Shown in pieces: positions 1-10,621 of a stretch of 64,000 nt of DNA (positions within the stretch are counted from its first letter, which is position 1; every line of letters starts with the position of its first letter). Both the position numbers and the translations under genes were made by a program. The stretch is taken from the NCBI GenBank assembly GCA_021732785.1, contig JAKFUG010000001.1:121055-185054 (forward strand), given 5' to 3'. Under the pieces are notes generated by a model, which saw nothing but the letters and a program-made list of their open reading frames with translations, had not been told where the DNA came from and made no database searches. This DNA comes from Planctomycetaceae bacterium. GTDB lineage: Bacteria > Planctomycetota > Planctomycetia > Planctomycetales > Planctomycetaceae.

Positions 1-2745
1 CGATTGGGCCAACATACGATTGAAGTGATTCTTCCAGTAGGCATCCAAAACAAGATGCGTCTCGGACATCTGGCCCAGATCAAGCGGGTTGCAGATATTG
101 CGGAGCTTCAGACGCACAGCCTTGTCTTCCACAAACACACGGCCATCCGGTGTGCGGGCTGCTTCTTGGCAAATCTCCAAGACCTGCCGCAAGTCTTTGC
201 CGAGTTTGACCTCTTGGCCAAACTTTGGATGTTTCGGGAACTGGTGCGACAACGCCTGATCGAGCAGATGTTCAAGCGCCTCGCCCAAGTTTGCTCCCAC
301 AGGACGCTGCAACACGAGCGTCGGGAATAGCGATTGGAAGTGCGATTCGGACATGTCATATGACACGTCGAGCGTGCCAGGGGTCGGCTCGGAGCGAATG
401 GCATAAGCCGATTCGACGGCCTGGATAAGCCGCTGGGACAATGCACTCTGTTGATTCTGAAGCAACAGACGGGCCGTCTGCCGATCTTGCAGAGACAGGT
501 GCTTCGAGTGCTGTTCGAGATTATTCCCTAACAGCAGACGGTCGATGATGACGAGCTTGGCCAGTTCCCCTTGGGTCCGAGTCGAGAAGAACGACGGGAG
601 CCATACGAGAGTCTTTTGGCGTTCGTTTTTCTCCTTGAACTTGTCCAGCCGATCCATGTCTTCCACCGGGGAATGTCCCTCGGTGTCGAATGGGAAGTCG
701 ATAATCAACTTCCAGTCTTCCGTGGATCGCAGCGATTCGTCAGGCAACGTGCGGACGTTGGTAAACAGCAAGTCGCATGACCGCCTGCTGCCCCGCCACA
801 GATGCGAGTGCGACATGAACATGTCGTCTTGTTCGGGGATACCGAGCGACTGGAACAACATCTGCCGAATCTTGAATTGCCGAGTGCCGATGTTGTCGAA
901 TGTCTTGGCCGATTCGATGATGGTGTCGGTATCGACGCCCGATAGTTGCAGCGACACCGTGGGATTTGTGACTTCTTCGCCGACTCGAATTTCGCCGACG
1001 ATGCCAGCCCATCTCCGCATCTTGTCTGCTACGACTTGATGTTCCCTGTTTGGAATGCGGGATCGAACCGTGCCGTGGTTCAGTGCAGCCAGTCTCATGC
1101 AGGTCATGTTCTTCAGGGTTTCAACCCCGTGAACCAAGGCACACAAGAGCAGGCTCTTGATGAGCCGGTCATCGTTCTCGAACCGCTGGAGTTTTTCTGC
1201 GACTTCGGGATTCGTTTTCCCCCGCTCCTTGTCCACTTCGAGGTCGATCTCGTGTTGCTGCTCCAGGAGCGGAAGCAGTTTGTTCTGGTACAGCTTCTTC
1301 GCATTCTCGAAGTTCACCCGCATGACATCGGTGAAGGCTTCATCGCCGTGAGCCACCACATCCCACAAGTCGCCGAGCGGGATAACATCCCCTAACCGCA
1401 ATGTGTCCCGTCGATTGACGAGCAATTGCAGCATGATCTTGAGGGCCGTGCGTTCCCGTTGCAGGGCGCTGGAAACCGCCACGAGTGCTTGGATGAGCGC
1501 CGGGCTGAAGGGATAGACCATTTTGAACATGGTCCGGTCAGCTTCTCGTGTCAGCAGGACTTCCATGATCTCGGCCCGCACCTGTGCCGTCTTCTCAAAC
1601 GACTCTTCCAATTCGGCACGGCAGGCATCGTTCTTCGGTTTCAAGACCCGCTTCTGGGCGATGACCGGCAGGTTGCGGTCTTCCAGAGTGATCGTGTGAA
1701 AACGACCTTCCCAATGGCTCAGCACATCGGAGAAGTTCAGTTGCTCCACCCCGGTCACATTGTCGCCGATCAAGTCCCGGAGATCACGCTGCCGAGCTAC
1801 GAAGCTGATGATCGGCACCGGACGCTCGGCCTTGCGGGACTCGACCAGCTTGGCGAGTTTGTTCCCTTCGGTTTGCAGAAAGCCAATGTCGGCAGCGTGA
1901 CTGGCCAACCACAGGATGAGTTCATCGAGGAACAGAATCAGCCCGTCGTAGCCGAGGGTTTTGGCGTGGACACTGATGATCGACAAACCGACATCCAAAT
2001 CGACATAGGCTTCGTCCTTCCCTTGGGCGATGCCCTTGAATGCCGGGAAGATGAACTGCACCAAGTCGCCTACCAAACGGCTGCGTTCTTCACTTGAAGG
2101 AGCGGCTTCAAGGGCGGCTTCAAACCGGGCCGCATCCCACCCCTTTGCGAGTTTGCCCCAGCCCGTACCACCGCTGCTCTTTTGGCCCTGGTTCAGTTGC
2201 TCGAAGAACTTGTCGTCACCCAACGCCTTCCGATGTTGTTGGGCGTTCTTGAAGATTTCTTCGGCCAGATAGACGCCAGGGAGTGGGGCTGTTGGATGAA
2301 GCTCCATCACATGATCGACGTAGCCGCCCAGAATGGCCGACTCCATATTGCGAGCGCCGATCATGTGGTACGGCACGAGCAGGAACTTCTTGTTCTCGAC
2401 CCAGCAATGGTTGTCCTTCTTGTGGGAATCGAACAGCTTGGCCAACTCAGCGATGTTGCGCACGGCGGGGTTGTGCTGAAGCAACAGATGCAGCACTGCC
2501 ATGAAGTGCGACTTACCGGCACCGAAGCTACCGTGCAGGTAGCACGCCTTGCTGTTCACCGAGTCCACAGCGGAACGGATGAAGCCGAGTGCATCATCGA
2601 AACAGGCCACCAATTGCGGCGTGACGACGTACTGCTCCAGTGTCTTGTCTGGCTCGGTGATGCCCTTGGACAAGTTGAGAACGAAGTCTCCCTTGCGGAC
2701 CTTCTCCGGCAGATCGAGCAAATCGCTGATGAGTTTTTCAGGCAT
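1..2745 (-). CDS. pglY: BREX-2 ATPase PglY, 5' part (runs off left edge)
   Basis: P-loop ATPase of the BREX-2/Pgl phage defence system, expected to act in the cytoplasm with PglX, PglW and PglZ. Reading the minus strand from ATG 2745-2743 gives 915 uninterrupted codons to the window edge, so the 3' end is missing. A Walker A loop GSFGAGKSH sits at residues 72-80 and a Walker B LILFLDEL near 269-276. The start overlaps the pglX stop by 8 nt (ATGCCTGA), which implies translational coupling. Gene order W-X-Y is typical of BREX-2, so pglZ, brxD and brxHI would be expected further left, outside the window. The family call rests on the P-loop layout plus the pglW-pglX context. Confidence 0.9.
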   Translation of the reverse strand, partial: MPEKLISDLLDLPEKVRKGDFVLNLSKGITEPDKTLEQYVVTPQLVACFDDALGFIRSAVDSVNSKACYLHGSFGAGKSHFMAVLHLLLQHNPAVRNIAELAKLFDSHKKDNHCWVENKKFLLVPYHMIGARNMESAILGGYVDHVMELHPTAPLPGVYLAEEIFKNAQQHRKALGDDKFFEQLNQGQKSSGGTGWGKLAKGWDAARFEAALEAAPSSEERSRLVGDLVQFIFPAFKGIAQGKDEAYVDLDVGLSIISVHAKTLGYDGLILFLDELILWLASHAADIGFLQTEGNKLAKLVESRKAERPVPIISFVARQRDLRDLIGDNVTGVEQLNFSDVLSHWEGRFHTITLEDRNLPVIAQKRVLKPKNDACRAELEESFEKTAQVRAEIMEVLLTREADRTMFKMVYPFSPALIQALVAVSSALQRERTALKIMLQLLVNRRDTLRLGDVIPLGDLWDVVAHGDEAFTDVMRVNFENAKKLYQNKLLPLLEQQHEIDLEVDKERGKTNPEVAEKLQRFENDDRLIKSLLLCALVHGVETLKNMTCMRLAALNHGTVRSRIPNREHQVVADKMRRWAGIVGEIRVGEEVTNPTVSLQLSGVDTDTIIESAKTFDNIGTRQFKIRQMLFQSLGIPEQDDMFMSHSHLWRGSRRSCDLLFTNVRTLPDESLRSTEDWKLIIDFPFDTEGHSPVEDMDRLDKFKEKNERQKTLVWLPSFFSTRTQGELAKLVIIDRLLLGNNLEQHSKHLSLQDRQTARLLLQNQQSALSQRLIQAVESAYAIRSEPTPGTLDVSYDMSESHFQSLFPTLVLQRPVGANLGEALEHLLDQALSHQFPKHPKFGQEVKLGKDLRQVLEICQEAARTPDGRVFVEDKAVRLKLRNICNPLDLGQMSETHLVLDAYWKNHFNRMLAQS

Positions 2746-5700
2746 CGTCCCCATCTCCTGCGGTTGTCTTCTTCTTGCCAGATGTTCGTGTCTTTTTGGC
2801 CTTCTCAGGCGGCGTCCAGTTACGAATGTCTTCCATCGTCAGGCCGAGTTCGTGGGCGTCGTGTTCCAGCATTGTTTGGAAAGACTGGCCTGCTGTTTCG
2901 CCGAACTCGGCGTCGATTTCCTTGTGCCATTGGTGAATCCAGGGCAGCAGTTGATCGAGGCCCGCTAAGAGCGGCGTGAGGCGTTTGGCCTCCCAGCCTT
3001 CTCGTTTGCGAGCGTCGTAGTAGGCGATCAGCGCCGTCGCTTGCTCAAGATGATTCCATCCTGCCCACCCGACCACGAGGGTCGGATCGCTGTCGGTCGA
3101 ACAGTGTGGGTAACTGATCCAGCGTTCTTTGGGGACATCGAGCTTGCCTCGAAGTCTCCAGAAATCGGTCTTCAGAAAATCCGCAGAGACGTACTTCGGC
3201 GGCACCGGAATTTCGCCCACGGCTTTCCCGGCATCCTGCTGGCGTTGCAAGTCCCAGGTTCGCTCCCAAACTTCCCTTTTTCGTAGGCCCGCCAGTTTAT
3301 ATCGCAACATCGGCAGGGACGGGACGGATTCGCCTTCGATCAGTTCGGCCACGAGCGCAGCCACGTCGAAGTCAGGTCGGCCCCGATACAGTTCGGCGAC
3401 TTGAAGGAACTCTGCATCGGCACTGGCCACGTCTGCCAACTGAGCCGTTGTGGTGAGTTCAGGATTGTCCTTCGTGCCATTGCGGTATTGCGGTGTTTCG
3501 AGCCGGTCGAGCAGCCAGTTTTTTAAGGCCCGCTCTTCCTGTTCTTCCCACGGCTCAGAATGCCACCGACGCTTGTACTCTGGTTTTTCAATGAGTGCGA
3601 TGTCTTTATTCGTTTCGATCAACTTGATGCGACGTTCGACCAACTTCCGGTAGGAGTCGGGCCAGTGCGTAGGGATGTCAGTGATCGGCGTAAACCCGTG
3701 CCGCTCGAACCAAGCGGTCTTGAGTTCACCTTTGGCAATCTGCCGAGCCACAACAATCTCAAAGGCCCGTTGCCCAGGAAGAAGTTCAGGAAGTTCGTTC
3801 TCCGTGTACCGAAGAGTGTAGGACAGAATGCCATAATGTTGATAACACGACCAATCAAGCTCTTCTTGCAGAGCAATCATTTGATTGCGAATTGTTTCTG
3901 CCTGATTACGAGCTTGAGTCAATCTTTCGGCTGTCGGAATTGCTTTTTGGATGGTTGCTAGAGGAAAGTGCCGAACATATTGCTGACCAAGCTGATCGAG
4001 TTGTGTAGCTAGATCGGAAGGAGTGGTTTCTGGAATCGGGATTCGACCAACGCAAGTCGAATTGTACTGGTATGTATTGAATGCTGGGTCACCAGTCGTG
4101 CGTGCGCCGTGTTGATCTGTCGAATCGCCCTTGTTGTGTGCCGCCTGCTTGAGCCAGAATCCAATCGTGGAACAATTGAGCAGTCCAAGCAGATTAACAT
4201 GTTCGGTGTCGCCTGCACCATCTGCCAATTTGATGACAGGTGAAGTACGATTGAAAATCGTCCCGACTCGATCAAGGACAAAGTGGTTGTGGGTCGCAAC
4301 TTCGGCAAACCCAATAGCAAAACGAGACGACAGCTTGCTTTTCACGAGGATTGCAAACTCCGTCCAGTCCATTCCTCGCTCTTCTCTGGTCTTTCCAAAA
4401 TACAACGACTGACGAAGTACAGGTTTCAGGCACCAGAAGTGTTTTTTGGCACTTGGCGCTCCTATGAATCGACCATCATCGCTGTAGGGAAAAATGCATG
4501 GTTCGGTTTTGGTAAGAACCCAATCTCTTACCCCATCGCCTGCCGCCATCGGACGAATTGATGCCTCTTCGATTGCAACACGAGTCCAACTGGTAATGTT
4601 CTCCGTCATAAAGGCGTCTTCGTCACCCGGCACAGCAACGAAGCCGATGGAAAATGCAATGTCGTTGAGAGTTCTTTCGCACTCGTCAAGCTGCTCTTTC
4701 AATTCACTAGCCCCGCCACCGCCAATGCTCCACGGATGCGTATTGAATGAAGTTCGGAGCGTGTCAACTACCGAAATGAAATCATTTTGCGCCCCGGCTC
4801 GATCAACGTGCGTAAGAACTGACTGCCAGACCAATCCAAGCGACGGGTCTTCCGGCGTTGAAGGCTCTCCCTTTATCCCAAGGACAGCCCGCACAGAGTC
4901 ACCAACCGGCTTCCGATTCCGGCCAAGCAAGATGACGGTAGGAGTGCCGTGACCGGGAATATATGCACCAGACGTATCGAGAACATGCGTAAGATCGATT
5001 TTCGGAAAGAACTCTTCGATCAGCTTTTTTCCGAACTCACGCTTCATGAACGAATTCGATGTAATCATGCCAATGTAGCCGCTGGCATCGGCTTCAAAAG
5101 CGTTCAACGACAATTCCCAAAAGCGTTGCGTGAAAGGGACTCCTAAAGAGTATTTCCGATGGCATGTGGAATAGAGGCTCCGATATGCGGCATTCAACGA
5201 CTTGTCCCGAACAATAATGTAAGGTGGGTTTCCAACGACAACGTGATAGCCTTGGCTGAGAATCTGCTGAAGTGTCTTCCTATCTTCCACGGCATAAATG
5301 GCAGGAACCTCGAAGAGGCTCATTTGTTGCGAAATCCCAACTCTGTCGCCGCCGAAGCTCGGCTTGCTGCCGAATAATAGGCTGTCGCCACTTGCTAAGT
5401 GAATGTTCCAGCCCGGTGCTTTCTTTAGCCGCTTGATCCCGCAGGCTTGCACTGCGGCGACGATCAACCGGAATCGAGCGATGGCCACGGCAAACGGGTT
5501 GATGTCCACTCCCCAGACGCCATCGAGGGCCTTCTGAGCATCTTTTTCTGTGTTGCCAGTCGTGTGATCCGGCTTGCTCCACAAGTCGAAGAGCCGGGCA
5601 AAACCGCCGAGTAAAAAGTGGCCCGATCCGCAAGTCGGGTCGATCATGCGGACCTTTTCCAACCCGAACTCGGCAATGGCGGGGGTGAGGGTGCGGTCGA

Positions 5701-6337
5701 GGATGAACTCTTCCACGAACACAGGCGTTTGCAGCAGAGCAAACTTTTTCTTCGCCCGCTCGGAGAGTTCCTGATACAGATCGCCCAGGAATCGTGTGTC
5801 GCCGTTTTCGACTTGGAATGGTCGCTTCAAGGTTCCTGCTGCTGGGTTCATCTCCCGCCAAAATTTCAGCAAGTTCATGGCCGCATCGCCGCTGGGAGCC
5901 ACAGCCCAGAGCGGAGTTTTCCCCTCGGCGAACAAATCCTTGGCGGCGGGAATCTTGCCGACTTCGTGGAAGACGTGCTGAAAATATTCCCGGTCGGTGT
6001 CGTGTGGATGTTCACGGAAGAAGAGTTCGTGTGTGTCTTCGGCCAGCTTGCGGCGTGGACCTTCTCCGGCCAACCAACATTCATCGATCAGATGATTGTC
6101 TTCCATGAAACGCACGAAGACGCAGGCCAACACCCAGGCCACAGCGACTTGATCGAGGTAATCTTCCCGCCAAACCTCGTAAGCCTGGGCCGTGCGTCCT
6201 CCTTTTTCGATCTGCTCAAATGCTTCCTTCAGTCCCGCATTGATCGTGGCATCGCTGGTGCAACGGGCAAGGAAATCCTCGGTGAGTTCGCCGACGAGCT
6301 TTCGCAGTTCCGGCAGTAGCGTCTTGATGTCAACCAT
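2738..6337 (-). CDS. pglX: BREX-2 adenine-specific DNA methyltransferase PglX
   Basis: Class I N6-adenine DNA methyltransferase of BREX-2, 1199 aa, the usual family length. The SAM-binding motif DPTCGSGHFLLG is at residues 233-244 and the catalytic NPPY at 370-373. The long C-terminal part fits the target-recognition and helical region of PglX. By analogy with characterised BREX systems it marks host DNA and takes part in phage restriction. The start ATG at 6337 lies 2 nt after the pglW stop and is preceded by GGGAGG. The 3' end overlaps pglY. The reading frame is intact with no sign of the homopolymer phase variation reported for some pglX genes, though I did not scan every tract. Confidence 0.95.
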   Translation of the reverse strand: MVDIKTLLPELRKLVGELTEDFLARCTSDATINAGLKEAFEQIEKGGRTAQAYEVWREDYLDQVAVAWVLACVFVRFMEDNHLIDECWLAGEGPRRKLAEDTHELFFREHPHDTDREYFQHVFHEVGKIPAAKDLFAEGKTPLWAVAPSGDAAMNLLKFWREMNPAAGTLKRPFQVENGDTRFLGDLYQELSERAKKKFALLQTPVFVEEFILDRTLTPAIAEFGLEKVRMIDPTCGSGHFLLGGFARLFDLWSKPDHTTGNTEKDAQKALDGVWGVDINPFAVAIARFRLIVAAVQACGIKRLKKAPGWNIHLASGDSLLFGSKPSFGGDRVGISQQMSLFEVPAIYAVEDRKTLQQILSQGYHVVVGNPPYIIVRDKSLNAAYRSLYSTCHRKYSLGVPFTQRFWELSLNAFEADASGYIGMITSNSFMKREFGKKLIEEFFPKIDLTHVLDTSGAYIPGHGTPTVILLGRNRKPVGDSVRAVLGIKGEPSTPEDPSLGLVWQSVLTHVDRAGAQNDFISVVDTLRTSFNTHPWSIGGGGASELKEQLDECERTLNDIAFSIGFVAVPGDEDAFMTENITSWTRVAIEEASIRPMAAGDGVRDWVLTKTEPCIFPYSDDGRFIGAPSAKKHFWCLKPVLRQSLYFGKTREERGMDWTEFAILVKSKLSSRFAIGFAEVATHNHFVLDRVGTIFNRTSPVIKLADGAGDTEHVNLLGLLNCSTIGFWLKQAAHNKGDSTDQHGARTTGDPAFNTYQYNSTCVGRIPIPETTPSDLATQLDQLGQQYVRHFPLATIQKAIPTAERLTQARNQAETIRNQMIALQEELDWSCYQHYGILSYTLRYTENELPELLPGQRAFEIVVARQIAKGELKTAWFERHGFTPITDIPTHWPDSYRKLVERRIKLIETNKDIALIEKPEYKRRWHSEPWEEQEERALKNWLLDRLETPQYRNGTKDNPELTTTAQLADVASADAEFLQVAELYRGRPDFDVAALVAELIEGESVPSLPMLRYKLAGLRKREVWERTWDLQRQQDAGKAVGEIPVPPKYVSADFLKTDFWRLRGKLDVPKERWISYPHCSTDSDPTLVVGWAGWNHLEQATALIAYYDARKREGWEAKRLTPLLAGLDQLLPWIHQWHKEIDAEFGETAGQSFQTMLEHDAHELGLTMEDIRNWTPPEKAKKTRTSGKKKTTAGDGDDA

Positions 6338-6339
6338 GT

Positions 6340-9300
6340 TCAGTTGCCTCCCGTCGTCGTGCTGAGCTTTGAGGCGGCTTTTTCGGTACGGCCCCGATGA
6401 AGGTTATCGATCCAACTTTCAGAGATTTTGGCCCGCTGGCCGGGCGTGATGAGCGGAATCTCTGCGTGATCGAGAATCGGCATGTCGTTTTGCCCGTCAG
6501 TGGCCACGAGAACCCAGAGGCCGGGACAGGACGCATCGTGTCCCACCTTGTCCCGCAGCGTTTCAAGAATCGACATCAGATCGTAGCGGGCAATCATGCC
6601 CGGATTGACCAACAAGAGATGTTCCCGCCGCTCGGCCAGTCGTGTGGCAATCTTGGGGCCAGCCCGCCCGATCAAGTGCAGTAGGTTCTTCCAATCTTGA
6701 CTGGATGAGTCTGCGCCATCGGCTTGTTCGATGATGGTCCAATCGACTTCCAGTTCCTTGGCCTCTTCCCGCAAGACATCGAACAACAAATCGTCAAATG
6801 AAACTCGCTCCAACTCAAACCGTCGCAGGAGTTCCCCTTCAGCCCATCGCATCCGGCTGGGGCGAACCGTCAGTACCATGAACCCGCCATCGTTGTAGGC
6901 GTGCTTGAGGCGTTCCTCGAAGGCCCGTGCATCGGCGACATCGGGAGTGACATCAACATGTCGGGCGCTTGTGGCCGTCGAGCGCCTGCGAGGAATTGAC
7001 GACCCAGACGTAAACAAGGTCGCAGCTTCACGCCGCTGATAGACCTTTGCTTCAGCATCCCAGCGAACGTCCAAACCGACCTTGTGCAACAGCGCATCGA
7101 GTTCGGGGCGATCTGGCAATGGTTCAGCGGCAGGGTATCGACTCTTCACCCGATCTCTAATTTGTTCGACACTGAAACCCTTCTCGGTTTCACCCACACC
7201 TAACCCGCTGAGCGCTCCGATGCCCAACCGCAACGCTCGTTCTGCCGCCATGCCACGAGGATAGACTTCCTGGCGAGACGACACGGCGGCTTTCTGGCTC
7301 ATCGCCGCCGCAAGGTTCAAGAGCCGTTCATTACTGAAGGGTTGGCATCCATGCGGCTGAGGCGGCTGCTGAACTTCGTAAAGCTCTTGAAAAACTCGGA
7401 TGGGCGAGGCCAGCGGATCGGCTTCGGCAAGTTGATCGGCGGTTAGTCCCAGCTTCTCAGCATAGACGGCCAACTCTTGCGAACAGCCAATGACGATCTT
7501 CCCGCCAACACGCCGCATTTGAAATCGCCGCTGGGCCATCATGTCTTCGGTTTCAACCGCTGCCCGTGCCACAGCAGAAGCGAGCCGCTGCTGCTGGGCC
7601 GATTCAAGAGTATTGGCCGCAGGACGCAACAAGATCGTCAGGTCGATAATCTCAGTGATGGTCACTACGCCACCGAGTCGCTGGATTTGCTCGCATAGTT
7701 CGTGACGGTAGGCAGTTATTTGAGCGTCTTTGCTCCAACGAGTGCGATCCGCTGAAACAATCTGCCCGATCCTTGCACGAGTAACCCCCAGAGCTTCAGC
7801 AACATCCGTCTGGCTGGGCCACTGGCTTGCAGGCTGGCTGTCCGGGGCCGTAACTCCCAATAGCCCGGCTCGCATATTCCATTCGGCATCCTTCTTCGGA
7901 TTGCGAACGCCAACGATTCGGTGATGTAAGTTCTCAAGGCTCGGTGGGCCAGAGGATTCATCTGACGGCGTTTGATCCTTGGGCTTGATTGCTTCGACGT
8001 TCGGAAACTTCTCTCGGAGTTCCCCGACGAATCGAATGATCTCTTGGCGGGTCTGATTGCCCACGCCCTTCATCAAGTGAATTTCGCCGATGGGGAAGTT
8101 CAGCAAGTCACGCACCGTGATGACGTTGGCCCGCTCCAAAGCATTGCGGCTGCGGTTGGATAAACCCAGGGCCGATACCGGGGTGCCAAGAGTGGCTTGG
8201 TCAAGCGAGACGCCAATGACGACTTCTTCGCCGGTCGTTGTGGTGATCTTGCGCTGTTCCGACTCTTTGAACACTTGACGCCACGCTGTCTGCATGTCGT
8301 AAGCGTTGTCGAACCGCTGGCCCGGTTCCCGATTTAGTGCCTTACCAAAAAATTCAACCAATCCATCTCGCACGCTGGAGTCAAACTTCTCGGCATCGAT
8401 CACCAGCTTGTCGCTCGTCAGGGCTGGGTCGGATTTGTCGCTGCCCCATTGTGGCAAAACATTGTGACCGAGCGTCATCTCATAGAGTGTGACCGCCGCT
8501 GAATAGCGTTCTGCTGCCAAGTCCCAGCGAGGCGGCTTACGGAGCTTCAAGAACGGGTCACGATAGCCTTCGGTCCCCACGTTGATGTTTTCGAGTGACG
8601 CACGGGCCAGGGAGAAGTCGAAGAGAATGAGTTGGTTCCGCTGTTTCGTGAGCGAACGGATACCAATGTTGTCGGGCTTGATGTCCCGATGCACAACACC
8701 GTGCCGCTCCAACGAACAGAGGGCCGACAAGAGATCGTCGCCATAGCGGGAGAGTAATTCGAGGCTCGGCACACCTTCCTTGGCCAGCATCGCCGCCAGC
8801 GTGTTGTCGCCTGCCTTTTGCAGAACCAGCACGGTCCTGCCGTTCATCTTGAGTTCTTGATCGATTGAAACGATGAACTCGCTGTGAATCGTCCGCAGGG
8901 CTTCAGCTTCTTCGTGCAGTCGGTCGTTGTCGTCCTCGGTGAGCGCCACCTTGAGGACCGATTCTTTGTCTTCCTTTGTGACAAGCAGGGCTTTGGCCGT
9001 GGCCCCCTGACCCAATTCCCGTTTGACGACGAAACCATGCGGCAATCGGTCGCCTTGTTTGGCTTGCAGCGGGTCGTTGACCACCGTTTCTTTGGGAGCG
9101 GTCAATTCATCTTCGACATCGGCCAGGAGCGTCAGAAAATCTTCGACGGAGCCGATTCGGGTGAGAACGTCGGGATGGGTACTCCACTGAATGAGTTCTT
9201 CCAGCTTAGGCCCGGCTCCATCTAACACCGACGAAATGCTCAAGCCCTTCTGGTCCCGCAGAATCTTGGCGAGTTCGGTTGGGTTGCTGGCCGGTGGCCG

Positions 9301-10578
9301 ATTGGCGAATAAATGGAAGGCGATGGCTCCCAACGAAAACACATCGGAAGCCTCCGTCACTTTGCGAGAATCAGACAGGGCTTCGGGCGACATGTAGACG
9401 AGCGACTGGGCCTCGACCAAATCTTCGACATTGGTGACTCGGCCTGACGTGGATGTGGTTTCTCGAACCCCTACCTGCCAGTTGTAAAGCTGAAGCCGTG
9501 GCGATGGCGACGAAGCATCAGAAACGAGGATGCTTTGCGGCCCTAGCGAACGGTGGATCACCCGCTTGCGATGGGCGTAGCGAATGGCGTCGGCGACCTG
9601 CCGCAACAAGTCGAGCCGCTGGCCGGGTTCAAGTTTGTGGCCATGCGTGGCGAGGAAGTGATCGAACCGAACCGCATTTGGATCGAGATAACGGAACAAC
9701 AGGGCCGGACCAAGCTCGTGTTCCTTGTAATCGAGAACCGGGAGAATGTTCTGGTGGTCTAGCGTCTGGATGATCTGAAACTCACGAGCCGCAGCCCGCT
9801 TGAGTCGTTGGCGATCTTCTTCTGAAGAGGCTTGAGCGACCGTGTATTGGCGCACTCGACAGAATACGTTGTCGAAAGAAGCGTGCTTGGCGAGACGGTC
9901 CTGATACCCCGGCCCGTCGAAGATCAAGTCACCGAGGATGTAGTCCCCGACTCGACGGGATCGCTGCGACGGGCGAATGCCCGACTGCTCCATCGCACGA
10001 GAAAGTGCCTTGGCCACCTTGATGTCGATGGCCCCACGCAGGTCGGCATCGATCCCAGGTCCAGTCCGGTTGATGAGGGCGGCGAGGATGCCCTTCTGTT
10101 CGGGGCGAGTATCGGTCTTGGCACGATCCTTGAGCAGCACCCGGTTGCGGGCGTTGCCGGTCAAATCGCATTGAAGGTCATCGGCAGAAAGAAAAACGAG
10201 AGCATCCAACCAGGGTAGGCGAATCTTGCTGAGGGCGGGTTGCGCCTTGAGCAGTGAAGAAAGGGCTTTTGCTTTCCGATTGGCGAGAAGCACGGGATTG
10301 TCTTCGGAGTGGAGCCTGCCGTCCTGCGAACGGGTCCAGGTGCCGGTGTCGCCGTAGATGCGACCGCCCCACGCCTTGCACTCCACAAGCCAGAAGCCCT
10401 GCTTGGTCAGAACGAGCAGATCGACTTCGTAAATGGCCCCATCATCGGTCTGGAACTCAAAGTTTGCCCACGCTCGATACGGGTCGTGATCGGGCAGACC
10501 CGTTCGGATGAAATCAAGACCACGCCGTTCCCACTCGTACTGAGAGGGCGTGATGATGTTCCAGCGTGGCGATTCCAT
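6340..10578 (-). CDS. pglW: BREX-2 NERD/serine-threonine kinase PglW
   Basis: Large regulatory kinase of BREX-2, 1412 aa from the chosen start. The frame stays open to 10653, but ATG 10578 is preceded by GGGGGAG and avoids overlapping the upstream gene. An N-terminal NERD domain (about 40-80) has PD-(D/E)xK-type residues D53, E66 and K68. A first kinase-like domain (about 210-490) is degenerate: its catalytic loop reads HRSLGPQS (342-349) and DFG is lost. A second (about 515-800) keeps a glycine-rich loop, a lysine near 543 and HRDIKPDN (630-637), with DFS in place of DFG. Beyond it are a helix-hairpin-helix/RpoA-C-terminal-like segment (about 835-890) and an HTH-like stretch. It heads the pglWXY transcription unit. 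Confidence 0.92.
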   Translation of the reverse strand: MESPRWNIITPSQYEWERRGLDFIRTGLPDHDPYRAWANFEFQTDDGAIYEVDLLVLTKQGFWLVECKAWGGRIYGDTGTWTRSQDGRLHSEDNPVLLANRKAKALSSLLKAQPALSKIRLPWLDALVFLSADDLQCDLTGNARNRVLLKDRAKTDTRPEQKGILAALINRTGPGIDADLRGAIDIKVAKALSRAMEQSGIRPSQRSRRVGDYILGDLIFDGPGYQDRLAKHASFDNVFCRVRQYTVAQASSEEDRQRLKRAAAREFQIIQTLDHQNILPVLDYKEHELGPALLFRYLDPNAVRFDHFLATHGHKLEPGQRLDLLRQVADAIRYAHRKRVIHRSLGPQSILVSDASSPSPRLQLYNWQVGVRETTSTSGRVTNVEDLVEAQSLVYMSPEALSDSRKVTEASDVFSLGAIAFHLFANRPPASNPTELAKILRDQKGLSISSVLDGAGPKLEELIQWSTHPDVLTRIGSVEDFLTLLADVEDELTAPKETVVNDPLQAKQGDRLPHGFVVKRELGQGATAKALLVTKEDKESVLKVALTEDDNDRLHEEAEALRTIHSEFIVSIDQELKMNGRTVLVLQKAGDNTLAAMLAKEGVPSLELLSRYGDDLLSALCSLERHGVVHRDIKPDNIGIRSLTKQRNQLILFDFSLARASLENINVGTEGYRDPFLKLRKPPRWDLAAERYSAAVTLYEMTLGHNVLPQWGSDKSDPALTSDKLVIDAEKFDSSVRDGLVEFFGKALNREPGQRFDNAYDMQTAWRQVFKESEQRKITTTTGEEVVIGVSLDQATLGTPVSALGLSNRSRNALERANVITVRDLLNFPIGEIHLMKGVGNQTRQEIIRFVGELREKFPNVEAIKPKDQTPSDESSGPPSLENLHHRIVGVRNPKKDAEWNMRAGLLGVTAPDSQPASQWPSQTDVAEALGVTRARIGQIVSADRTRWSKDAQITAYRHELCEQIQRLGGVVTITEIIDLTILLRPAANTLESAQQQRLASAVARAAVETEDMMAQRRFQMRRVGGKIVIGCSQELAVYAEKLGLTADQLAEADPLASPIRVFQELYEVQQPPQPHGCQPFSNERLLNLAAAMSQKAAVSSRQEVYPRGMAAERALRLGIGALSGLGVGETEKGFSVEQIRDRVKSRYPAAEPLPDRPELDALLHKVGLDVRWDAEAKVYQRREAATLFTSGSSIPRRRSTATSARHVDVTPDVADARAFEERLKHAYNDGGFMVLTVRPSRMRWAEGELLRRFELERVSFDDLLFDVLREEAKELEVDWTIIEQADGADSSSQDWKNLLHLIGRAGPKIATRLAERREHLLLVNPGMIARYDLMSILETLRDKVGHDASCPGLWVLVATDGQNDMPILDHAEIPLITPGQRAKISESWIDNLHRGRTEKAASKLSTTTGGN

Positions 10579-10621
10579 AAATCTCCCCCGACGATCTTCC
10601 GATAGCAACGAACCCGCTTTG

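Noticed and set aside
2738..6337. Phase-variable pglX
   Set aside because: The frame is intact over its full length, and I noticed no long homopolymer or short tandem repeat in the parts I read closely.
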